Origin: Blastocystis hominis
Lineage: Eukaryota; Sar; Bigyra; Opalinata; Blastocystidae
Assembly: GCF_000151665.1 (NCBI RefSeq)
Contig: NW_013171828.1
Span: 222,817 to 286,816, forward strand
Direction of reading: 5' to 3'
DNA length: 64,000 nucleotides
The translations under genes were made by a program, and so were the position numbers. A model generated the notes under the pieces. That model searched no databases, was not told the DNA's origin, and saw nothing but the letters and a program-made list of their open reading frames with translations. Of the stretch, positions 1 to 12,964 are shown one piece after another. Positions within the stretch are counted from its first letter, which is position 1; every line of letters begins with the position of its first letter.

Positions 1-382
1 CCGAAACAATTTCGCTCATAACAAACTACGGTAAATAGAATAAGGAAATATTTATTAAAAAATCAAGTCTGCAAAAACTGGAATTCCACTAATCCTGGAC
101 AAAAATAATCAATGACGTAATTCCTTGATTTGCGATGTATTTCCTATACATCGTTTCCAAACGAAAAAAATCCATAAAGCTAGAAATCCTTGGCTCCTTC
201 ACTTTGCTCGGGTACTCGATTGGAGAGCGTAATAAATATCGCGTGACTCACCTCCACTTTATCATAATCAAATCGGCAGTTTTCGCAGTTATTTTCCTTT
301 CCGCGATTATCTGGCAACTTTGACCAGACTCTAAATCTTTAGATTCTATCTGTTTGAATAGCCTTGTACATTGCCCCTTCGA
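1..382. other. Upstream intergenic sequence
   Basis: AT-rich sequence before the first recognisable gene. A 62-codon open frame on the plus strand (135-323) has no recognisable domain and its composition is not coding-like. I see no RNA gene. It presumably holds the promoter of the kinase that starts at 383 and perhaps the end of an upstream gene. Confidence 0.5.
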
Positions 383-2047
<1,665 letters not shown>

Positions 2048-2073
2048 AAGCTTTTTTTACTATTTTCTGAAAT

Positions 2074-2942
2074 ATGACCGAGTGCATTTGGTTGGGACAT
2101 GCCTGCTTCCTGATTAAGACCAACGGGGTGCGTCTTCTGATCGACCCGTTCTTGAGCAATCCTCTGGTATGGATCTTGATTCGAGAGTGATTTCCAGGTC
2201 CCTAAGAACTACAATATCGATACGTTGGACGTGGATTACATTCTTGTCACCCACGGACATATGGATCATATTGGAGACTCGATTCCAATTCTCAAGGCGC
2301 ACCCGAACGCTGTGCTTATTGTATATCTAGATCGGAGGTGTGTTTGTAGAGTATTGTCGAGCTGTGTACCTATCTCCAAAGCCAAGGAATCAGTGGCAAG
2401 CGCTTCATTGCCATGAACATGGGAGGAACGATCACCTTGAAAGGCGGAGTGCAAGTGACGATGGTTCATGCGGTGTGATTTTGACTATGTTCTTTATGTA
2501 GCTGCATACTAGCGGAATTACGGGTCCGGATGGACGCATTATCTACGGAGGCGAGCCTACTGGTTTCGTAATCCATACTCCGGACAGTAAATTCGATTGT
2601 TTTGCACTCATTTGAAAGATCATCACATTTACCACAGCGGAGACACCGCTGCGTTCAGCGACATGAAGGTCATTGACGATCTCTACACTCCGGACGTTTC
2701 GCTGCTCTGTATCGGCGATTTCTACACGATGGGACCGAAGGAAGCGGCCTATGCTGTGGATCACGTAGCTTAAGAGGATGGGTTGTGATGGATCTAGTTT
2801 TTGCTGCACAGCAAGACGGTGGTTCCGATGCACTTCAAATCGTTTGGAGCACTGACTGGAACGCCGGAGGCGTTGAAGAAGCTGATCACGCGCAAGGATT
2901 GCGAGGTGAAGGAATTGACTCCGGGTGAACCCCTGGTGTTGT
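2074..2942 (+). CDS. Metal-dependent hydrolase of the UPF0173 (beta-lactamase fold) family
   Basis: The spliced product begins [14 protein letters not shown] and carries the metal-binding motif THGHMDH, then a [12 protein letters not shown] segment and a [12 protein letters not shown] segment, all typical of the UPF0173 family of metallo-beta-lactamase-fold hydrolases. The physiological substrate of this family is generally unknown. Five introns of 29-33 nt: 2167-2197, 2321-2349, 2473-2501, 2587-2618, 2765-2797. The start ATG at 2074 lies 27 bases after the TGA end of the kinase frame. The conserved protein ends at about GEPLVL; no stop is encoded there and reading runs on through T-rich DNA. 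T2942, first in its codon, sits exactly 5 nt before TGTTTGTT (2947-2954), so the stop is probably made by polyadenylation. Confidence 0.88.
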
Positions 2943-2946
2943 TTTT

Positions 2947-2954
2947 TGTTTGTT
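2947..2954 (+). terminator. TGTTTGTT polyadenylation motif of the UPF0173 gene
   Basis: Exact motif, 5 nt after T2942, the predicted first base of a TAA completed by the poly(A) tail. No encoded in-frame stop occurs at the end of the conserved domain. Confidence 0.75.
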
Positions 2955-3438
2955 TGAGACGGAAAAGGGAGGAAGAATAGGGTGGAGATGGAGAAATGAA
3001 GGTGTAGGATCGTGAGACAGAGGAGAGTTTGGTGAGTAGAATCGAAGTGGATCATTGTGGTTCGCATCGTCAAGAGTGTGACAAGGACTCGATTATTGTT
3101 GTTGAAGAAACGATTAGACGAATAATAATGGATAATAATAATAATAATGGATAATACAACGCTATGTATATATGCAGGAATCAATAAGGTGAAGATCATT
3201 CTTCCAAGATTTCCACCAATCCATAACATCCTTTTCATCCCTTTCTACTAATAATAATATTACCAATAATCATTCCATCTCCTCTCCTCATATCTCCTCT
3301 CCTTTCTTCCCATTTCCAACAAACATCCCACAATGAATACAAACAACAACTAATAAGATTCATAAATGCGGAAAGCAAACGCTCCCAATGTTACATTCGC
3401 ACACTGCATATATCTACGCTCAACAACCCTCCACTCCC
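2955..3438. other. Intergenic region between convergent genes
   Basis: AT-rich with ATT/AAT microsatellite stretches (about 3120-3160 and 3245-3270). It holds the 3' ends of the plus-strand UPF0173 gene and of the minus-strand GH13 gene. On the minus strand TGTTTGTT occurs at 3318-3325 and could serve the GH13 gene about 115 nt after its stop. The long minus-strand open frame that overlaps it from 2543 is a shadow. Confidence 0.5.
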
Positions 3439-5792
3439 CTACTTATGCGCCATCTGATTCAAACATTTCCCTACAACCACCTCATCCCCCTTCGACGGAT
3501 TGCCGCCAAAAATCTCCGCGCCATCGGACTTGATCACCGGCGTCCACTTCCCCGAAAACGACGGCGGGAAGTCAATCTCCACTCTACTCCTCACTCCCAA
3601 AAAGCGCGGCAAACGAAGCATTGGTGGGTCTTGCCGCGGTATTCATCACGATCACCGCGCGCTCCATTTTTTTATTCAGCAACAGCGCGAACACCGTGTC
3701 ATTCGCGTTGAAGTACAGCGACGGCGCGTAGGGCGGCACAAGCTATTTCAAAACCCGATCACCATCCCGTACAGCGCGCGAGACGCGGTAAGACAGCAGC
3801 GTTCGCGTGTAATTGAACACGCCAAAGCGAGGACCTCTCGATTCCCAGGTCATCGAAGCCTCGTTGAACGAACCGACCTCGCTATAATTCAACGGCGAGG
3901 GACGCGAAGAGAACGGGAGCGAGGAGAAGAACTCGTCCCCTGCACCTCAAAAAGTGGAAACGTAGAAACCCATGAAGATCTGGAGATAGCCGGGAGCGAG
4001 AAGGAAGACGGAGTGGAGGAGAAGAAGACGCTGAAGCGCCAGCGTGGCGTTGAAATCGATGGCCAAGGCGCGATAGAGAAGCCGGCCGCGTTCCTACACT
4101 CAATCGTAGAAACCGTGGAAACGTGGATGGTCTCGGGAGTGTTGAGAGCGAGCACGTGCCGGGCGGAGAAGTCGGCGAAGCCCTCGATGAATCGAACGAG
4201 CTCGAGTCCGGGGATTGGCTTCTGCAAAACGATGGAGACCAAAAGTTCGCCTTTCGCGAGATTGCTCTGCGCGGTGAAACCGAGTCCGCCTTGCGAGATA
4301 GGCGCTGTGATGTCCTTGATTCGCGAGGTAGCGGCTTGGACGAACCCGTTCCCGTCTTCTCCGAGCAGCGTCCATCCGCGATTGGCCATTTCGCGGAGAA
4401 AACTGATGACGTGATCGTTGTCTGCGCCCACGCCCTGCTCGCAGCTCGCTCCGTCCAGCCGCAGACAGAGCATTCCTTTCATCCAAAACCCGTGCAGCCC
4501 GAACGTCGACACGTACCGATTCAAAATCGAGCTCAGAACCAACTGAGAGGCGGCGCCCGTGCGGAAGTCGGGCTTGCTGCAGGTCTCGTCGCGGTAGGAA
4601 TACACGGGAGACACGCCGAAGAGCGCGCCAAATGATTGGCTGGTGGCGGAGCCGTCGTAGTTGTACCAGTCCGAGTCGTGTGTGAAGTGGGCGAGGTCCA
4701 GCTCGGCGACGGCGCTGATTTGGAACTGCATGAGCTTGGCGAGAAAGGCGTGGAGATCGGAGACCGAGCCGAGATCGGGGTGAGGGATTCCCGGGTAAAT
4801 GACGCGGGAATGGTCTGGAGAGAGGGCGAAGAAAAAGACGTACACCAACAAGAAAGATCGATGGTCGATGAACTGTCGCAGCGACTGGCTTCGAGAGGAA
4901 GCAGGTGGACAATGCTGACTCCCAGGTGGGAGAGCAGTGCTGCGTATTTGGAGGCATCGAAATAAGTCCCTTTTTCTGGAAAGGAGAGAGAGGAGAGAGA
5001 GTGGGTACTTGTAAAGGAGGGAAGGTGAATCGTGTAGATTACTTGAGTGTCGCTAGCTCGGACGGTGCGATTCTCAAACTGATTTAGCCATCGAGAGGTA
5101 GTAGAACCCTCGTAATTGCGCCAGTTGTTTTTCGTTCGCTGCGTTCTATGTAACAGGAAAACGAACGTGACTACAAATATAACCCGTTTTGCAAAAGATG
5201 AATGCGGCTGTTTCCCATATAGGTAACGCGATATGCATACTCTGACTGCGATCCAAATCCTCCAACATTAGCAAACCAATAGCCGTCATTCTGAATGCTA
5301 AATACTTAACTCTATCGATCAAAACTACATCATGGGAAACTCTTGCTCAACACCTCCATGAACCGATATAAGAACAATGACGCGCAATGCAGCAGGGGCA
5401 TAAACACGAAATGCAATTCCCTTTTTATATGAAAAACCATCAGAAAGAGTATAGAACTTGTCTGACGACCAAACGAATGCCCCAATGAATGAGGTACTAT
5501 CGCAATTATCTCCAGAAAAACCAGGGGGACATTCCTTTTCCTCTGGATCAGGCACTATATTACGGTTGGAAAGTGATACTACAATAACAATAATAACAGT
5601 AATAATAATAGTTAACAAAATAGACAACAATACAAAGAAATGACCTTTGGTGAAGTGAAAACTCTCTTTCGTAGGTAGCTCAGAAATGCTGCCCACTCTC
5701 CAATCTCTTTGGCTTGTACCAAGGTGACGCATCGAAAAAGCGTAGTACTCTCTTCCAGAATAATATCTCTCTCTTTGGTTTGGCACAGGCAT
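3439..5792 (-). CDS. Type II membrane-anchored GH13 (alpha-amylase/branching-enzyme-like) protein
   Basis: The N-terminus (from 5792 downward) is a cytoplasmic stretch of about 50 residues, one strongly hydrophobic segment (LLSILLTIIITVIIVIVV), and an EGF-like ECPPGFSGDNC turn. A CBM48-like beta domain follows (GIAFRVYAPAALRVIVL .. YWFANVGGFGSQSEYAYRV), then a GH13 barrel. Recognisable barrel blocks are VIYPGIPHPDLGS, ELDLAHF, LCLRLDGA (nucleophile Asp kept), LLGEDGN (acid Glu kept), GGLGF and FMGDEF, in the order of glycogen branching enzymes. Where branching enzymes have the third catalytic Asp (ESHD) this protein reads LNTPET, so His-Asp appears lost. About seven introns of 29-33 nt are needed; the exon joins restore the frame at each. 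Stop TAG at 3439-3441. It may be a true transglycosidase, or a non-enzymatic amylase-like ectodomain similar in plan to SLC3 heavy chains. Confidence 0.78.
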
Positions 5793-7267
5793 TAATTAAA
5801 ATCGATTATTCTTGCTATAAATACTCAGTAGAAAAAGAACATTGAATAGAAACATCGCACTCCTTGATTATCAAGGTTCAACTGATCACTATTTCCTACA
5901 TATAATTCAGCTGAATTATTAGGTATTTTTTATCAAGGATGGATTGTGGATGTGGTTGAATGGAACAAATTCCAATATCTAAAATAATCTAAAATCGATA
6001 CTCCAGGTTGTTGTTGTCACTTTTCAACATCACGTTTATTCGCTATCTGCAATATCAAAAGAATCTAATGACGAGTTACGAGCAACTAATCGACAGTTTT
6101 TTTAGCTTGTTTACAGAAGGCAACCCGGTATATGAAAACAATACAGTATAAATGAGGTGTTGATAGATGAATTGATTTTAATACACTCAGATGAGTGTAT
6201 TAAGGTAATAAAACCTATTGGTTTTCACTTCACACGGAAAGAATGATTGTTGACTCTGATCCTCAAATAGAATATTTGAGATGATTTTGTATAGCTTTTT
6301 ATGAGTGTTGGTAGATTTATATGGATAGAGTATTCGTGAACTGTACACCTCAACAATTGATATTGGTACCCCAAATGTTTTTTTCCACTCATTTAACAAT
6401 TATTTCCACTATCATAGTCGAAAATCATATTCCTTGTCACCCAACAAGGAATCAATGAAATCTACGAATCAAGCATTATACTAATGGCTAATAATCATCT
6501 ATCAAGTTATGAGCGATTGAATGATAAAAGGAATGAATAAGAGATATGTGTAGTGTATTATCGGATACTGCAATAGAAGGGAGAATGATGGGATGTTGAT
6601 AAGACGAGCTCCTAAGAATTATAAAGTATGAATGAAGTGTTCTAAGTGATTGAATGTGCAATATCAACAATGTTCATCCACTATCAATAATGAAGATAGA
6701 TGGCTTCAGTCGTAGTTCTTGTTAGGCGATAGAGGTAAGTGGTGTGAATACTTCACTACGGGTTATAATGATATATTTTTATTTGCTTCAGTATGATGAT
6801 CTTTGTGTCATTTTGGAAAGCTTCATCGTTGTCAGTATGTGTTTTATTCAGAAACACTAGATTTCTTATTTATTTTTTAACAACCTCGATTCTTTTTAGT
6901 CTTTTATTGTTCAGAGATTCGATTTGATTTGAATAAACACAATATAGTTAATCGTCTAGATAATGAATAGGTAAAAACAATGAATGAAATTTGAAATAGT
7001 CAAGTATTTAAGTATAAATAACAACAGAATCGCTAATCAATGCTAGTATTATCTCAGCAATCAAAAATGCATAGTGTCGTTTCAAATTGATTGTATTTGA
7101 CACAATGAAAAGAATTTTGTGATAACGATTCGATTGAAGTCGTTCGATTTATGTATATTCGAAACGTGATATGTTGTTATATCTATGTAAAATAAAAACC
7201 AGTTTATTGAGTATACAATTAAGGAATAGATTCAACATATACAAAAAAAACATCCATATATTCCTAA
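5793..7267. other. AT-rich intergenic stretch with a weak echo of the distant repeat block
   Basis: No gene recognised. Small open frames (for example 6187-6399 minus) have no family signature. Positions about 7085-7350 resemble 46180-46430 in the same orientation, sharing the block ACGATTCGATTGAAGTCGTT and several following patches, so an old, diverged copy of repeat-block DNA lies here and runs into the 3' end of the next gene. Confidence 0.45.
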
Positions 7268-8240
7268 TCAAAGTACAACACAACTAAATCCCATAATATT
7301 CCTAATTATTGTATTGTTATTATCGAACGCTAATTCGAATTGTGTACAAGGTTCCATTTCTATCTCGAACATACAACACATATTATGTTTTCCAGGCCTC
7401 AGATTGTGAATCAAAACATAGCCATCGACCCTTGCCAAACAAAATTGCAAGGATTCAATTTCGTCCTCACTCGACTCGCAAAACCAACATATAGTGATTC
7501 AAATCATCGCTGATGAGAGGAATCATCGCTTGAATCTCTTCGTTCTCAGCCACTTTCCAGTTCTTTTTGACGTTGAAAATATCGAAATAAAGCAGGAACA
7601 CAGTGCCATTCACATCGATTCGGGTGATATTGTGGAGAAGACCCAGCGAAACCTCTTCCTTCTCGTCTGTTTCGAGCGAGAATTGGAAGGTCGATGTGCT
7701 GTAGAGGTGGTCCAGCTTCACACTCATAGGCAGACTGGGATATGGTTCGCCTGCAGGACCGGATGCATACACAAAGAACTCCACTCCCTGCGAGGTTCTC
7801 TTTCTGAACAGAGAGTATGAAGGCTTGATTTCCTCGATGTTCAGATTGCGCTTTGGATTGTAGTCGGTAGAATCCAAATCCAACGAAGCCGACAACTGCT
7901 TCTTCACTCCATTATTCGTCACAACGGACGCGGTAATGCTCGCCTTACCACTTTGAATCGGCTTTGAAATGCGCAGAGGAATCACTACCTCTGCATCATC
8001 TTTCAATACTGGCTTCACAGTCACTTCCGATGCTATGTCATCCATATCCTTCGTGGAGAGAGTGATCGAAACGTCCTGTAGGAGCGAGTTCGGGAAGGGA
8101 GTTTCGTTCAGCATTGCGGATACGCGCAGAAGCACCTGGCAATTCTCATTTTTTCGTACGAGCCCTTCGTTATCGACATCGCCCTTGTTTCCCTTATCGC
8201 GAGATCGATCTTGACTTATACCACGGTTTTATTGTCCAAT
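7268..8240 (-). CDS. Unrecognised beta-rich protein, 3' part of a multi-exon gene (5' end unresolved)
   Basis: A 222-codon exon (8135 down to about 7467) reads as a coherent protein with alternating hydrophobic strands, FFVYASGPAGEPYPSLPMSV and related segments. It joins a last exon ending ..LVRVDGYVLIHNLRPGKHN-like text with TGA at 7268-7270. A 29-nt intron at about 8203-8231 links an upstream exon ending LDNKTV. The strand-rich pattern recalls macroglobulin-like or immunoglobulin-like ectodomains, but I cannot name a family. Upstream of 8240 the frame breaks up and the opposite strand carries the TAF1-like relic, so this gene may itself be truncated at its 5' end. Confidence 0.45.
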
Positions 8241-8339
8241 CTCGTAGTGCAAGTGAGTCAATGCGTACTCCGATCGCCACAACGATGGTTGAACTTAAAT
8301 TTTTACGCTCTGTTCATTCTCAAACACAGGCGATTTTAT

Positions 8340-10610
8340 CTGTATCAGAGTTCTCAACGAACTCGGAACATCGAGTTCTCGTCAAATCCTCCAAGCCACA
8401 GCCATTCATGTTGTTTTTAAACCAGGAAATGGGTGTCTATTCATCAACTGGATCGATTTCGAGTGTCTTGGGGCGAATTATATCGCTCTTCGAAAATCTC
8501 ATTCACAAATTCGCAGCCTGTAGATGCGTCAATCGTGTGTTGAAGTCCAACGAGCTAATGTCTCTCATGGGAATGCTAGAAAAGGGACAGCAGCAGCTTT
8601 CCTTCTGCTCTTCTCTCTACAATACTCCCTAGTTTCAACACGAGTTATTTCCCACAATTCGATCCTTTTCATTTACAGCTTCCTTTCACCGATTCTCTCC
8701 TCATTACCCAAGTCGATTTGTAGTTCCACGTTTTTACTTTTGACTTGACTGCTCGAGCCGTTTTCTTAGGCGAGTCAAGTGTACGAAGCGTCGATTCGAA
8801 AAACGGATACTCTGTATTTAGCTGACAAAATGGAGCCGAGTATGTGTGTGTTTCTGCCAGGCGATAAGGATTATCTGTCTACCATGCAGCAATTCGAGGA
8901 GTATGTGCTTCAGACATACATTCAGAAACGTGAAATCCAAAATCGTGGTTATTTGTAAATTTAAAATGCGAAACAACTACCCTGTGTCGGTTTCTCGCAA
9001 TCTAACTCCCATGCAGGTGTGTGTGATGCAGAGTTCCCGAGTTTCGTACAACTGACTGAAGGATGCGGGCGTATCGGACACTCTGGATTTCACAACAACA
9101 TCTGCAACGAGGAAAGAGAATCTGAGATGTAGTGTTGATGCGAATCAAGGAGTATTTGGAGCTGATCTATGATTCCACGAATAAACAAATAACTGATGGA
9201 TTAGATCGTGCTGGGTGGATTGGTAGGATCGATGGACAGCAAGACACTGTCAAAGCGCTATTTTTACCACGACATGCTTTACTTTATCAATATCAACTTA
9301 AATACGGCGAACTATTTGGTGGATCGCGTGTGTCGAACGTCGTGGAACCTTACCGATCAGTATATCAGTGCGATTATCGAGGTGACGATGCGGAGAGCGA
9401 TGAATGGATAAAAGAAAACGCGAATAAACATGACACACGATATCTACTTCGGCAATCTGCACGACGATAAAGCTGGTGAAGCGTATCTCTATCTTCCAAA
9501 CAAGGTACTCGCTCGTCCATGCGCCTTTCTGTTCCAGTCTCTTCGTTCTCGAAAAGAAAAGCCTATGGTGGACAGCGGCATCGATACGACTCAGAACAAG
9601 ATAAAGAATCACAGGTAGAGCTCAACGAAGCGAAGAGGATTTCTAGAAAAAGACGGAAAAGCCGAGGAACAGCCGGATTTGCGAACCCTCAAAATGGGAG
9701 AACTGCATCAAATCGTACGTAATCTGGGCTGTCAGAAGGCGAAGATCGACGTTTTGGACCGCTGGTCGCTCGTTGGATACGTTGAGCGGCATGGAAAGAA
9801 CGAGTACGAAGATCTTTTCCGTCTGAAAAAGCATAACCATCAGGAAGTGAATCAGGAATTCCAGAACCAGGGGAATCAATTGTTCCGCGAGCAGTGCGAA
9901 CGACTGAGCCAACTCACGCCGGAGCAGTTCATTTTGTTTATCCAAGTCGATTTGAACACATCGTTTTCGCTGGGCGATTTGGAAACAGGCACTGAACAGT
10001 CTGATGCTGCTCCCGCTTGACAGCCAGCCCTCTGCGAAGGATTTGGGAAAGGCGAAGAACGGATAGAAAGGGCGGCTGAGTGGGGAATGGGGTGATGGCT
10101 GAATGGTAGAACGCGACTTCGAGAACTACACGCCGTTCCGACGCCATCGTCTTGAGAATGGAAAGTAGGATCCATGGAGAAAAGCGTTCATTGCAGAGCG
10201 TCGCTGGTTCACCAAGTGAATCTGATGGTGCTGTCGGATGGAAACATCCACGCTGAGTGTTCTGATTTGTAGAGCGCCAGAGATATTCACGCCGCAGAGA
10301 GGATTTGCCGCAGCTACTCCAAGCCAGGTTTCCCTATTGCCGACCGTTTGGATTTCACTGGTTTGCTTTGATTCTGTGTAGTTCTCCGCGATGTACACAA
10401 ATTCGATGTGAACGCGTACAATCAAAAGCTGCCTGCCAAGGTGGTGGCTCGCAAAGGGAAAGTCAATCTGACCGCAGCTCCGAAGCGACGCAGAGTATTC
10501 ATGTCTCAATTCGAGGTGGAGCGTAGAAAATACAATCCAAAACGCCCAAAGAACCCATCAACGAGATAGTGAGGCATAATCTGCACAGCTTGGAACGCTA
10601 CTGAACTGAT
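8340..10610 (+). pseudogene. TAF1-like (TFIID subunit 1) relic, truncated before the bromodomains
   Basis: Several blocks follow the TAF1 central region in order: KPQPFMLF and SLYNTP..FQHE (about 8395-8660), a TDSLLI-like block, RLKDAGVSDTL-like text (about 9058), CRTSWNLTDQYISAI (about 9330), the THDIYFGN..YLYLPNK block, and KMGELHQIVRNLG..DRWSLVGYV followed by FREQCERLSQ (about 9690-9910). APKRRRVFMSQFEVE..RRKYNPKRPK (about 10470-10545) corresponds to the segment just before the bromodomains. The frame is broken: in-frame stops after SLYNTP, after RVSYN and after KNHR, and at least two frameshifts (about 8690 and 10550). Two of the stops could be skipped by 21-nt introns, which would be unusually short. 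Homology ends at about 10605, next to the start of repeat block A at 10618. Confidence 0.6.
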
Positions 10611-10617
10611 CTGGGTG

Positions 10618-12950
10618 TTGAAGTGAGTGGAAGAGATCTGTATGATGGATGGCATATTCATTCATTCACTCACTCAATATTACTTGTTTATTTAATACTA
10701 TTGCTATGTTAATCACATTGCATTTCACATTGTTTTGTTGATCAAATAGAAAGCAAGGTTTTCATTCATAGGATTCATGGATTCCATCCATCATATTATT
10801 CAATCGATTGTTTTGTTTAATGATACTATGATTCCTATTCACCATTTTACTCTATGACCACATTCCTTTCTCTGCAATATCATTCTTTGTACTCAATATG
10901 GATGGTCATTGTGACAGAAGAGAATCGAAGTATCAACAGAGAATCAATACAATAATCCATTTGTCAAATAGAAATGATGGATTTTGCATTCTGCATACTA
11001 CTGCCATACTCTCTATAACGAATCAATCCATTCCAACAGTATTTACTATTGTGAGTTCGATTGTTGCAAAACAAGATTAACTACCACATAACTGATATAT
11101 TTTGAATAACATATATCCATTATAGACTTAATAGAACAGCCATTCTAACATGAGAGAGTAAAGGTGATGAAAATAAGTAATAATTTACAATTATAGCTAT
11201 AAGTATCTAAAAATAACACAAGAATATATGAATAGATGGAAATGCACCAAAATATAGAAAAATAGAAATGGGTGGAGAAAATGAGGTTTTATTATATGTA
11301 TTCTAGTTTGTAGCACACCAGCATATCAAAGCCATACACAATAATCCATGACGTGTGTTCTATCGAGAAATAATGAAACAGACCTTTCCAAAAAAACCGT
11401 TTTACCATATTTCTTTTCATTTCCATGCAAAACATTGCTGATTTTGTCAATTTTGCTATTAATAACTATTATATTGATATTTCCATGATTCAAAATGTGC
11501 AGGGATGCTTGGGTAAAGAAATGAAACCAAATGGCTGGATTTCACTCATTTTGAGTAATGGAGAATGTGTAGTATTGCAATTCAATAATGGAGTATTTAT
11601 GAACCAAGGATTTGTCCTCAATGAGCAGAAAGTGTTGAAAGTGTTTGGAAATCATCAAATTGGTGCTATTTCATATAATGAAGAACAATCCATAGAAGTA
11701 GTAGAAGAAGGAATCGTGGATTTGGATCATGGAAGTCGATTTGGAGGCTTGGTATTGACAGAAAAAGAAAAGGAAGGTAATATTGGAATTCCATTTGGAT
11801 ATGGTGAAATGTATGATGATGATGGAATATTGGTGTACAAGGGCATAATGATCAATTGGAAACGATTTGGATATGGAACGAGTTATCATAATAATGGATG
11901 TATTGAATATGAAGGATATTGGTGTGATGATAAGCGATTTGGAATTGGAAAAGTGTATGATCGATATGGCAATTTAGTGAATGAATGTGAATGGTATAAT
12001 GGAATTGAAATTGATGTTGATGAAGAATATGAAGGAGATGGTTCAGAACCAATGAATATCGGAATGAAACATTTGAAACTGATTGACAATTGTGCATTGG
12101 TTGATTGGGATGTTTCATTGTTGTATAATTTGGAATCAATCGAAATCGGTAATGAATGTTTTGGATCAGTGCAAACATTCAAAATCGATGGATTGAATCG
12201 ATTGAAAACTATCAAAATCGGCAAGAATTCGTTTACTGAGACAAAGAATAGTGCTGGAAAAGATGAATCGAAATCATTCCACATATTGAATTGTGAATCA
12301 TTGGAATCCATTCAAATTGGTGAATTCAGTTTCAGTGATTTTGCTGGCGACTTTGAATTGAAGAATTGTCCACAATTACAATCCATTCAAATTGGTACAA
12401 TTGGAAGTGATTCATGGAATTTCTGTTATAATTCCTTTGTGATTCGAGGTATTGATATGATATTGAATATTTGTATAATGCATAGATCTTCCAAATCTAC
12501 AATCCATTACATTAGGTATTGATGCATTTTGTGAATCCTTATCAACAATAATTGAAAGTATTGAATGAATTCGAATGAAATGATTGATGTAGATCTTCCA
12601 TCATTACAATCCATTCAACTCGGTGAATATGCACTTGATGGAAGTTTTAATGATTCAAGTTCATTGACACTTCGAAGTAATAATGAATTGATTGGTTATG
12701 ATTTGCTTTGTAGATCTTCCAAATCTAACATCAATAACTTCTGTAGGATATAGTTTCGAATATCCTTTTACAGTGACATTGGCAAGTATTTCTGAAAATT
12801 GAATATTGATAGTATATAGATATTCCAAATCTTCGAAATGTCGAGCTACCTGATTCATTCCAGGAAGTTCGATTGAAATCAATTTGGAGTATAGTTTGAT
12901 TGATTTGATTTGATTCATAGATGTTTCTTCCATTCTCGCTGATCTTGTCA
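10618..12950 (+). repeat. Repeat segment A, left copy (inverted relative to 48225-50541)
   Basis: Runs from the last codons of a truncated type-2 MORN-like gene (ending DLYDGW) through a CATT-repeat spacer and a complete type-1 MORN/LRR gene. It is nearly the same as the reverse complement of about 48225-50541, including non-coding parts such as the spacer at 10680-11420. The block starts directly after the TAF1-like relic, so its edge probably marks an insertion or recombination point. Confidence 0.8.
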
Positions 12951-12964
12951 AAGTCACTCAGTAA
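11425..12964 (+). CDS. Type-1 MORN-like / leucine-rich-repeat protein, intact copy
   Basis: The N-terminal half (MQNIADFVN..) contains MORN-like turns such as GYGEMYDDDGILVYKG, RFGYGTSYHNNGCIEYEGYW and RFGIGKVYDRYGNLVNE. From about residue 215 leucine-rich repeats of the form LESIEIGNECF, LKTIKIG, LESIQIG, LQSIQIG follow. The 365-codon frame does not end the protein: five phase-1 introns (12449-12485, 12558-12592, 12677-12713, 12786-12819, 12889-12920; 32-37 nt) join further repeats starting DLPNLQSITL, DLPSLQSIQL, DLPNLTSITS, IPNLRNVELP, then NVSSILADL and TAA 12962-12964. All splice sites and the frame are intact. The function is unknown; both repeat types are protein-binding modules. Related copies lie at 48213-49731 (intact) and 36084-37608 (broken). 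Confidence 0.8.

Noticed and set aside
2543-3238. 231-codon minus-strand frame
   Set aside because: It overlaps well supported UPF0173 exons on the other strand and ends in low-complexity Ile/Ser/Asn text from AT repeats.
5458-5643. Plus-strand frame over the GH13 membrane segment
   Set aside because: It is the antisense of the hydrophobic anchor and has no independent support.
8114-8632. 172-codon plus-strand frame as a gene of its own
   Set aside because: Its first half is the antisense of the minus-strand exon at 7467-8240 and its second half contains TAF1-like blocks; it is better explained as part of the TAF1-like relic.
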